Source: Vanrija pseudolonga
Lineage: Eukaryota; Basidiomycota; Tremellomycetes; Trichosporonales; Trichosporonaceae
Length of the DNA stretch: 64,000 nt
Assembly: GCF_020906515.1 (NCBI RefSeq)
Contig: NC_085851.1
Coordinates: forward strand, 2,294,001 to 2,358,000
Reading direction: 5' to 3'
Positions 34,144 to 43,611 of the stretch are shown piece by piece (positions within the stretch are counted from its first letter, which is position 1; each line of letters starts with the position of its first letter). A program made the position numbers and the translations under genes. The notes under the pieces were generated by a model. The model was given only the letters and a program-made list of their open reading frames with translations, had not been told where the DNA came from and ran no database searches.

Positions 34144-35396
34144 ATGATCACCGTCACTGTGTTGTTTCTCGCTCTCGGAAGTGAGTGCCTCGCCCGCTGC
34201 GGCGTGCTGACGACAGCCCGCTCAGTCACGGCGTGTTACGATTCCAGCGTCGTAAACAACAAGCTTGACCCGGCGCGCGCGTGTATTGCCCAGGACCCAT
34301 ATGAGTTATACCCTGTCCCAGAAAGCTGTCAGGCCGTTTGCAACGTGAGCACATGGGTCCAAAGCGCTGAACCTGACATACAGGATGCCTTCTACAACGA
34401 CATCGCTGCCAACGCCTTTCAATGTCGCCTGGACTCAGAATACAGCCCGAATGCTCTCTTCCGCAAAACCGACGCCACCAGCGACAACTACGTCCAGTAC
34501 CTAAAGGAAATGGGAGCCCTCAGTGATGCCTGCGAGGATTACCAGATGCCGCCGTTTGTCGCGACGACGACGCTAACGGAGCCTCCTTTGTGGGTATCCT
34601 TGTGCATTGCGGCGGGAAGGCTGCATGTCACACGAGTTGGCCGCGGGTTTCGAAGGCACCCACGCTTTCGACGCCGAACTGTCGCGCCGTCGTCTTTGTG
34701 TGCTCCAGCCAGTGTCGAGTGCAGTGTGTCTACATGGTCCCCGGCCAGGCTGACAGAACCACCAGACCCTTTCCCACTCCTACAGACTACGTTGGGCGCC
34801 CGCGCGAGTGCGAAACGCTGTGCTCGCACGTCGAGAATTTGGCTGTGTACAACCTATCCAGCGGCGACTTGGCGTCAGGCGGGGCAGTAGCGCAGTGTTT
34901 TGAAAGCGCGGGAAACGCCTCAGTGCATGGGTGCCAATATCTACAGTACTTCTGTGGCGTGAGTAGACATGTCGGAGCCGCACTGACTCCACAAAAGAAC
35001 GGGGGTGCAAAGTATGCCCAGCTCGCAAAGTGTTACCAATGCCGCCTCATCTCCGCCGCGACCGTATGGGACTGGTGGCTCAAGGCTGCCTCTGCCACCT
35101 CGGCCCGCCATCTGCTGGACGATATCGCAACGGGATGCTCCTTCCTCCAGGAGACCGTCAGCAGTCAGCCACTGTACACGACGTTCCCTCTCCCTAGCAA
35201 CACGGAACTGGCGCTCTCGGTCAGCCTCACGACGACGTTCGGCATCCCGTCGTCGACATCCGCGTCAAGCAGGGCGGGCAGCGGTAGCACTGCCAAGGTC
35301 ACGGCGTTGAGTGGCGCTCGGCCTACAATGGTGGCTGCCGCACCCGCTGCCGCTGCAGCAGCAGCTGCTGCGGTGGGACTGTATGTTCTGTCGTAG
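34144..35396 (+). CDS. Cysteine-rich secreted, GPI-type protein, copy 2
   Basis: Paralogue of the upstream gene with the same exon layout. A short signal peptide exon (MITVTVLFLALG) joins to ITACYDSS. Module 1 shows CQAVCN-DAFYNDIAANAFQCRL and ends in LTEPPL. Module 2 shows PTPTDYVGRPRECETLC, LQYFCG-NGGAKYAQLAKCYQC and PLYTTFPLPSNTELAL. The intron between modules is longer here (34590-34765, 176 nt). The tail is Ser/Thr-rich and ends in an Ala-rich hydrophobic segment (APAAAAAAAAAVGLYVLS), suggesting a GPI signal. Divergence from copy 1 is large outside the shared motifs, so the duplication is not recent. Function unknown. Confidence 0.68.
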
Positions 35397-35483
35397 GAAG
35401 CAAGATGTAGTAGACAGTTTGTGTAGTAAGAAAGCACTGGACACCAGTGGGTAGATTTATAGTGATCGGTGGGGTGCCACAGG

Positions 35484-35810
35484 TTTCTCGTCGTATGCCT
35501 CGGCCGCCACCAGGGCCCGTACAGAGCTCGACGGAAATTCAACAGGCTGCGCCGCCCTCAAGGTGACGTTCAACAGCGTACCGCTCTACACCGAGTTTCC
35601 TCTCCCAACCGATCCCGCACGAGCGATGAGTGTGTCATCCTGGCGGACATACGCTTTCAACTCGGCAGCAACCGCGTCGCCCACTACTGGGTCAGCGGGT
35701 GCTAGCGCCCTTCGAAAACCAAGCCCAGCGGGGCTCAACCCACGGCGATGGCGGCTGTTCCTGCTGCTGTGGCAGCGATGGCGGTCGTGGGAATGTACAT
35801 GATGTTGTAG
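35484..35810 (+). pseudogene. Remnant of a third cysteine-rich family copy
   Basis: Only the C-terminal quarter is left. SSYASAATRARTELD and SVPLYTEFPLPTD match module 2 and the stalk of copy 1 (SSYAPGAVTKARVTLD, NVPLYTQFPLPTD). The hydrophobic tail (VPAAVAAMAVVGMYMML, stop at 35808-35810) is present in a different frame from the stalk, so at least one frameshift has occurred. No signal peptide or module 1 is seen upstream. It is best read as a decayed third member of the tandem array. Confidence 0.6.
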
Positions 35811-35815
35811 GGATA

Positions 35816-37646
35816 AAGGTTCGATGGATTTTTCAGTGTGTTCGGACTCTGGCGGGTTCGTGTGAGTTGTCCACGGCTACTGTTAGGAATGGTTACCAGC
35901 CAATCGCTCTAAGCTTCGTTTCCTCTCCTGACCATTATGCCAATGGCAGGCAGTGGTTGCAGGGTGCTGTTGGAGTGGCATAATTGTGTTGGGCAAGGCG
36001 AGACTTCTGGTGGCCTTGAAAAATGCGCACTGAAGTGTTGGGTATCATTGTTGCAACAGCAAGGCAAGAAGTTGTTCGGGACGTGAGGTGAAGCAAGGCC
36101 AGAGGGTCGATATGGCCGAGGTGTGATGGCAGCCTCCGTTCGGGGGGTAAGGGATCGTGGGAGCCGGAGTCTCGTGGAGCCACACCCGGTGCTCCGGACT
36201 GCACTCCGACTGGACAGGGACTAACAACCCTTCCTTGTGTTCAACAGCATATTCTGAGACTTTCCCAGGAATCAACAGCACGGCCCATGCGTCCGTTGCC
36301 ACTACGGCGCTCTCAGCCGGTGGATCCGCCACGGACTTGGTCGCCACACACCACACAGCGAGTCACCGTGTCAGATAGGCCCTCCCGGACCGAGCTCATA
36401 TGTTCCCTCGGTCCGGCCTACCCGATCAGATAGCCCACCGCATACTTGCCGGAGTGCCGGTCCAGAGCCAGACAGGAGTACCGAGCAATTCCAGGCGCCG
36501 GGGCGGAGCGACTCCACACACGGCCCGAGGCCCCGGCGTTGCCCCGGTGTTCGCTCGCGGTGGCCCAGCGCACCAGTGATGCGCCGCAGCCCTTGACCCG
36601 CCAGTCATGCGGGTCAGCAACGTCAGCCGCTCCGGACAACGCTCGACGATAATAGCCACACACGACCCGCGGCCGATCCAAGTCCGATACCGGACATGTG
36701 CGGCGGATCGACGGTGTGCCTATTAACGTGGCTGTGGACCGTGTCACATGGTCCCAGATGCGCGGGTGTAGCCCGGCACAAGCGGCACAGGGGGTGTTGG
36801 CTGGGTATCGCGCCAGCCAGCCTTCGGGAGACGGCCGTACTGCATGCCCGTGTTGTACCGCGTCGGCGGTGTGTCGGACGAGCGAGTGTGAGCGGGGTCG
36901 TGTCCGATCGACTGAGCTGAACTGTGTCAATAACGTAGTAGTGCAGGGCGGTAAGCGAGCGGCGTCTCATTGTGGACGCACGTACACGCGCGTGATACTG
37001 TGGCGTCAGTGGCGTCGGCGTGCTCGCGGCAAGGTGGGCGGCGGTCGGCGTGACTCACTGACGGCGGCGTCCACTCACCTCGGTGAGAGCAGCCATGCAG
37101 AGACTCCTTGCAACAGAAACAGACTCGGTTCGGTTGGCTGACTTGCTGACGCAAGACCCGCTCCGGACCACAGGCAAAATGGCCCAGAGTTACCCCGCCT
37201 CGTGTCACACGGCCCAGGGTCAGCCCCACAATTCCACTACGCGCCAAGCGGATAGCGACGGCATTCGCTTGACCCACCCACCCACCCACCACTCGACTGC
37301 TGGCTCCACGGCGGCGCGCTTCCCAATACTTGGGTCCCGATCTAGCGCGCTAGCGCGACCCGACCACCAGAGCTGCTCGCTGCGATGCAGAGCCGGTCGC
37401 GGGGCGAGATCGGAGGCACGACGGCCTGGCCGGAGTTGGCAGGTGGTTGCGGGGTGGAGCCGGTCGAGCAAGGTACACCAGGCCCAAACGCAGCTCAGTC
37501 CGTCGTGACGACGGAAACCACCTGACCTGCCTGACCTTTGTTTTGGCCACGGTAAACGGCTTAATAACGGCGTGCTCCGCGGGTCCCCTCGTTTCCTCAC
37601 TCTCGCGGTCTGCACATCACACCACCACACCCACACAGCACACACC
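35816..37646. other. 1.8-kb gene-poor region before sugar transporter
   Basis: No recognised gene. A 170-codon minus-strand frame (36418-36930) has moderately protein-like composition in its last half but no known motif. The right part is the transporter promoter. Confidence 0.4.
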
Positions 37647-39543
37647 ATGGGCGGCGGAGCTACCGGCGGCGGCGTCGTCCTGCAGGACGGCGAGCACATG
37701 AAGAACACGTCGAGCAACATGTTTGTCAACGCCGCAGCGGCGACTGGTGCGTGTGTGTCGCGAGGTAGGCTCGCTCACGCGAAACAGACAAGGAGCATGC
37801 CATGACACTCTGGCAGGGCATCAAGCTCTACCCCAAGGCTATCATGTGGTCGATGCTCATCTCGAGTTTGTGTGCGATGGAGGGGTACGACGTGTCGCTT
37901 GTGAGTGGGATGTCGGCTCGCTGGGACACAGCTGATGCGCCGCCGCGTAGATCGGAAACTTCTGTGGGTAATGCCAGCGACTCGTGAGCGCGACGTGCAG
38001 CTAACCGCCTCCCCTAGACGCCTTCCCGCCCTTCAACCGCAAGTACGGCCACTACACGGGCCCAGAGCACGGGTACCAGGTATCAGCCAAGTGGCAGACG
38101 TCGCTGGCCAACGGCGCACAGTGCGGTCAGATCCTCGGTCTCATTGGTACGTCGCAGGTCTCGTGCGCGCGCTAATGACACCAGTCAACGGCTACTTTAC
38201 CGAGCGGTACGGCTACCGCCCCGTCATTATGGGCTGCCTCGTCTTCCTCGCGGCCGTGACGACCATTTTCTTCTGCGCACCCAGCGTCCAGGTGCTGCTT
38301 GTTGGCGAGATCCTTGCCGGCATTCCATGGGGCGTGTTCCAGTCCATCGCCATCTCGTACGCGTCCGAGGTCTGCCCCGTCGCTCTCCGCGGTTACCTCA
38401 CGACTTATGGCAACATCTGCTGGGGATGGGGACAGGTGGGTGCTTCCCCCTAGATACAACGACTGACACTCCTAGCTCATCGGCGTCGGCGTCATCATGG
38501 CCATGTTCAAGCGCGAGGACCAGTGGGCCTACCGCATCCCATACGGCCTCATGTGGATGTGGTACCCGCCTCTCCTCATCGGTGTCTTTTTCGCGCCCGA
38601 GTCGCCGTGGTGGCTGGTGCGACACGGCAAGCTTGAAGAAGCGAAGAAGAGCCTGTCGCGGTTGACTTCGTCGAAAGCCGATTCAAACTTTGATCTAGAC
38701 GAGACAATCGACATGATGCGCCACACGACCGAGCTCGAGAAGGACATCACCTCGGGCTCGTCCTACCTCGACTGCTTCAAGGGCACCGACCTGCGCCGCA
38801 CGGAGATCGTGTGCATGCTCTGGGCTACGCAGAACTTCTCGGGCAACACGTTCAGCAACTACTCGACCTACTTCTTCGAGCAGGCCGGACTAGTCGGTAC
38901 CATTGGATACAAGTTCGCCATGGGCCAGTACGCCATTAACGTCGTCGGCACCATCGTCGGTTGGGTCATCATGTCGCTCGGTGTCGGTCGCCGAAGGCTG
39001 TTCATCACTGGTCTCTGCGGCCTGTGCGTCACGCTATTAGTCCTTGGCTTCATGGGCCTCATTCCCGACCGCAAGGCGTACGACCGCTCCATGGCGACCG
39101 GGTCGCTTATGCTGGTCTGGGCAACATGGTATCAGATCTCGGTGGGCTCGATCGCCTTCTCGCTCGTTGCGGAGATGAGCACTCGTCGACTGCAGATCAA
39201 GACCGTGTCCCTCGGCCGCGCGGCATACAACGTCGCCGCAATCATCTGCAACACGCTTACGCCACGCATGATCAACCCCGAGGCGTGGAACTGGAAGAAC
39301 TTTGCCGGCTTCTTCTGGGCAGGTTCGTGTGCCCTCTGCATCCTCTATCACTACTTCAGACTCCCGGAGCCCACGGGTAGGACGTTCGCCGAGCTCGACA
39401 TCTTGTTTGAGCGCAAGGTCCCCGCGCGCAAGTTCAAGACGACGCACGTCAACGCGTTCGACGTGGCCATCAACCACCAGGTGGCCGAGGACAAGCCGGA
39501 GCTGTCGCACGTCGACCATGTCGACCACGTTGAGAAGGTCTAG
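37647..39543 (+). CDS. MFS sugar transporter, alpha-glucoside (MAL) type
   Basis: Plasma-membrane sugar:H+ symporter, 557 aa in six exons. Landmarks are CAMEGYDVSLIGNFYAFPPF, a segment highly typical of maltose/alpha-glucoside permeases; GQILGLIVNGYFTERYGYRP; VGEILAGIPWGVFQ; ISYASEVCPVALRGYLTTY (PESPR-type region); APESPWWLVRHGK after helix 6; and LPEPTGRTFAELDILFE at the end. Exon 3 is only 13 nt (37951-37963) and supplies IGNF plus the first base of Tyr. The substrate is inferred from family resemblance (maltose, trehalose, sucrose and related glucosides). No alpha-glucosidase gene lies next to it in this window, unlike MAL clusters. Confidence 0.9.
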
Positions 39544-40262
39544 GCGTGGATATGGAGAGACGGAGGGCCGGGCGCATGCCGTGAGCAGTGTAGGGTTGAA
39601 TCAGAGAGATTGTACGGTGCTATGCTATGCCGTGTTGATTGACGAGCGGGGTTGGGCAAAATGCCACATTGCGGGTTGCCGAGCGTTATCACGGTGGTGG
39701 AGGCGATATACCGCTCCCGGAGCCGAGAGCCTCCACCTCCACCATGCACGACTCGACGCAGAGCCCCGTTATAGCGGCGACGGAGCGGTGGGGAGTTGCA
39801 TGGAGCTGCGTGGAGGTGTTGTATGATAGTTGACACGGTCGTGGTGGTGGTGTCGGGACACTCGGGAGTGGCCGATCCGGCGGTGCGGTCGGAGCGGCGT
39901 TTCACACGCGGTGAGGATTCTGCCACGAATTCCACATGGCTCTCGTATCGGATGTGCATGGCCTCGCGCCCTCGTCTAGGATTTTGGCTCTGGGCTACTG
40001 CGTACGCCGCAGGAACAGCCAGCCAACGCGTTGCGGCCCGCCAGCCAGGGTGGGGGGCCGCCAGAGTGGAGGGGCGGCCTGCCGGGATCGCTCCGGGTTG
40101 TATCTCCGCTTCGGGCCGCGCGGGCCGTGGAAACGGCAACTCGTGAGAGACGGCGGTGGATTGGAGCGGTGGTGCTGCTTGCTATAAAACCACCCTCGAC
40201 AACGGCACACTGCTTGCCCTCTGCATCCTACACGTACATCCCAAAAGCACCACAACTCCACC
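39544..40262. other. Intergenic region / ADH promoter
   Basis: No gene is seen. The right end carries a TATA box and the leader of the alcohol dehydrogenase gene. Confidence 0.5.
40183..40188 (+). promoter_or_regulatory. TATA box of ADH gene
   Basis: TATAAA, in the context GCTATAAAACC, lies 75 bp before the ATG. TATA-containing promoters usually mark regulated or highly expressed fungal genes. Confidence 0.55.
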
Positions 40263-41622
40263 ATGTCCGCCCCCAAGAACAACCAGGCGACCGGCTACGC
40301 CATCACCTCGCCATCCGACTACCTCAACTTCCAGAAGAAGACGTACGAGCTCGAGCCGCTCGAGGCCAACCGCGTGACCGTCGCCGTCGAGTGCTGCGGT
40401 GTGTGCGGGTCGGACCACCACACCATCTCGGGCGGCTGGGGCCCTTGGGAGACGCAGTTCGTCGTCACGGGCCACGAGGTCGTCGGGCGTGTTGTCGAGG
40501 TCGGCTCGGCCGTCACCCAGTTCAAGGTCGGCCAGCGCGTCGGCGTCGGCGCGCAGGTCGGCTCGTGCGGTAACTGCAAGTGGTGCAAGAATGACAACGG
40601 TGAGTCTACGACCGAGAGCGGAGCGAGGGCCGGCGTGGGGACAGGAGAGAGGCCAGCAGGGGCAGCGGAGAGTGAGCGGAGTAGGGTGGGAAGCGGTGGT
40701 AGTCGCCGCACTCGCGCGGACCATCGGCCCACTGTCTCCCGATCGTCTCGGCGCCGCAGTCTTGGGACGCCGACGACCTACGCACGCACGAATACACGCG
40801 ACTGACGCACGCCAGAAAACTACTGCCCCACCCCCGTGCACGGCTACAACACCAAGTGGGCGGACGGGCACGACCACCAGGGCGGCTACTCGACGCACAT
40901 CCGCGCCGAGGAGCTGTTCGTGTTCCCTATCCCCGACTCGATCCCGTCGGTCGAGGCGGCGTCGATGCTGTGCGGCGGCCTGACGTCATTCTCGCCGCTC
41001 GTGCGCAACAATGTCGGCCCGGGCTCCAAGGTCGGCGTCGTCGGCCTCGGCGGCCTGGGCCACTACGCCGTGCTGTTCGGCGCGGCGCTCGGCGCCGAGG
41101 TCACCGTCTTCTCGCGCTCCGACGCAAAGAAGGCCGACGCGCTCGCCATGGGCGCCAAGCGCTTCGTCGCGACGGTTCCGGGCTTCGAGAAGGACCTCTT
41201 CCGCGAGTTCGACCTCATCGTGTGTGCCGCGTCGTCGAACCAGCTGCCCATCGACGCACTCCTCTCGACCCTCGACGTCGAGAAGAAGTTTGTCTTCGTC
41301 GGCATGCCCGACGAGGGCCTGAGCAACATCCGCTCGCAGACCCTCGCGGGTAACGGTGCCGCCCTCGCCTCGAGCCACATTGGCTCCAAGTGCGAGGTCA
41401 TCCGCATGCTCGACCTCGCTGTTGAGAAGAAGGTCAAGCCCTGGATCAACGTCATTCCTATGAAGGACGCCGCCGAGGCCATCAAGGCAGTTGAGAACGG
41501 CACTGTCCGCTACAGGACAATCCTGACGCAGGTGGGTGTGCGCGAGCATGCGTCGCGAAGCGACGCGTGCGAGGGAGCAGGACGACAGCTGACAATCCCA
41601 GGACATCGAGCCCGTTGCCTAA
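40263..41622 (+). CDS. Zinc alcohol dehydrogenase, CAD/ADH6-like, NADP-type
   Basis: Medium-chain dehydrogenase, 357 aa in three exons, cytosolic. It reduces aldehydes (cinnamyl, furfural, branched-chain types) with NADPH in known homologues. Catalytic zinc ligands are visible as CCGVCGSDHH, GHEVVG and the later AASMLCGGLTSF. The structural zinc site is the CGNCKWC cluster plus the Cys of NYC. The dinucleotide fold shows VGLGGLGHYAV. The first intron (40600-40815, 216 nt) splits the structural-zinc loop. The last exon is 21 nt (DIEPVA). The TATA box suggests regulated expression. The exact substrate is not evident. Confidence 0.92.
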
Positions 41623-42023
41623 GCGTCGAGGAGAAAACGTTGTCAGCTGAGATGATGCATCATGTATTCGTATCGTGGGGAGCATGTGTATAGCAGTCGC
41701 ATGTAAGAGGCGCAGAAGCAGAGTGTACGTCGTTGAGGCCGTATTGCATGGCCGCTTCGAGAGGTCGGGCCGCCGCCACCACCCCTCGCGCCACCACCCT
41801 TGCCGGCATCAACCAATTCGGCGCGTCATTCAAATCGCGCGTCGCGAACAACACAAACAGAGTTACATCCACCAACTCACCACCATATTGTATCCCATCA
41901 CACCTCGTCACTACCTCACATCCTTGATAACATAGAGCGCAGGGCACACACAGGCGGGTGTGAGCTCTGGCGCCGTCCTCCTTCCTCCTCTCCGCCTCTC
42001 CCTCCCCACTTCCTTCCGACGCC
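41623..42023. other. Intergenic, no gene seen
   Basis: ADH 3' flank and promoter of the Sld7-like gene. Nothing else recognised. Confidence 0.5.
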
Positions 42024-43423
42024 ATGGCCGCCCTCCTGTCTCCCGACACCGCGCCGTCGCCCCGGCCCAACCCGTTCGCGAAAGCGACCTCGCAGACGTC
42101 GTTCAGTCGCAGCGGGTCACTCCTCCCCTTGCGCAGCCCGTCGACCTCTACTCCAGTGCCTTCGGGTTCGACGCCGCAGCGCAAGCCGTGGCGACTGCTC
42201 TGGCGGGGCGGGCTCGAAGTCGGCCCCGACGGCTGGCGGCTAGACGGTGCGTCTTCCCTCTGAACCTCCCCCTAACATACCAGGCATAACCTTCTTCGCG
42301 ATGCTCGACTTTGCCAAAGACGCCAACGCCCCAGGTGACCCCTTCGCGCCGCCCACGCCGCGCCCGTCGACGCCGAACGCGGCCCTCGCCGACGCCGACC
42401 TGTGCCTCTCGCTCGAGTCGCTCCGCGGGAGGAAGTACCTCCCTGTGCGGGGGCTGCTGCCGCTCGCGGACGACGAGCTGGATTCCGACGACAGCGTGCA
42501 GCTCAGCGTCGAGAGCCCGCTCCTCGCGTCCTTCTTCGCTTCGTCGCTGTGCGCCGCGCCAAAGCTCACGCTGGCCGGCCGCACGCCGCTCGCGATCGAG
42601 GTTGGGCTCGGCGACGAGGGCGTCGAGGCGTCCACTATTGTCATTTACGGGCAGCGGCGGGACGCCGACGCTGCCTTGCGGCTTTGTGTGGGCCGGCGCG
42701 CGGTCGTGCCCAGCCCGAGGAAGGTGCGTCCTGGCGAGCCACTGCCCCGCGCGCCGCTCCTCTTCCCGACAAAGGCGGCGCGCCGGCCCAGGCCACCGCT
42801 GGCCCGCGCTACGTCGTCAGTGTACGCGCCGCCGCCGGCCCTTTCGGCCTCCGCCTCGACCTCGTCTGTCGCAGTGCCAGACGGGCGGACGCCCGGTAGG
42901 AGAGGCGAGAAGCGGCCGCGGAAAGACGGCGCGACGGGTAACGAGGACGACAAGCGCCGCCGCGCCGGACGCATCGTCAAGCCGGTGCCAGATAAGGATA
43001 CCGACGAGGACATCTTCGGCCGCCGGTCCGCGTCGCTCGCGCCGCGCGCGGCCAGCGTCGCGCCCTCCGCCTCGGTCGTGGTCGAGAGCGAGGCCGACCC
43101 GCCCCGCACGGCGCGCCGCGTGCCCCAGCAAACGCTAGACAACAAGGCCATGATCCGCAAGCAGGCGCTCGTGGCGCTCGAAGCTAGAGGGGTGTTGCGC
43201 GACCACAGCTTGTTCAAGGACGTGTTCAGTCTCGTGACGAAGGGGACGTACTTTGCCGTCGTGAGTTGGCCAACCCTGATGATAGCTCACACCGCAGCGG
43301 CGCACCCTCGATTCGTCGGCGCTAGACAAGGGACATGCCCAGGACATTATTAGACGACACCTCGACATGTACCTCGACGATATTGGGGGGCCTGATGACG
43401 GCGAGGCGACGGACAAGGACTAG
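42024..43423 (+). CDS. Sld7-like DNA replication initiation protein
   Basis: Three exons encode 441 aa. The N-terminal part starts with a short Ser/Pro tail and a compact domain (KPWRLLWRGGLEVGPDGWRLD, split in two here by its own exon end, then ITFFAMLDF and RGRKYLPVRGLLPL). A long basic, disordered middle holds nuclear-localisation-like KRPRK and DKRRRAGR. The C-terminus (NKAMIRKQALVALEARGV, DVFSLVTKGTYFAVRRTL, HLDMYLDDIGG) resembles the Sld7 C-terminal domain, which dimerises and works with Sld3 at replication origins. The family is fast-evolving, so this is a moderate call based on domain order and the C-terminal pattern. Alternative: an unrelated nuclear protein. Confidence 0.55.
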
Positions 43424-43611
43424 AGGGTAGCGCAGAGCAGTTGTCACAGCATGTCATGTATCATTGCATCGAATAGAGCGCCGCAACCCTGGACGCCCAC
43501 TCGCTGACACCACCATCTCGCACCGCACAGTCCCCACACCCCCACAGCATAGTACGATACATGAATCTCGAGATCTCACTATAATACTAGAGACAAGGAG
43601 ACATGGAGACA

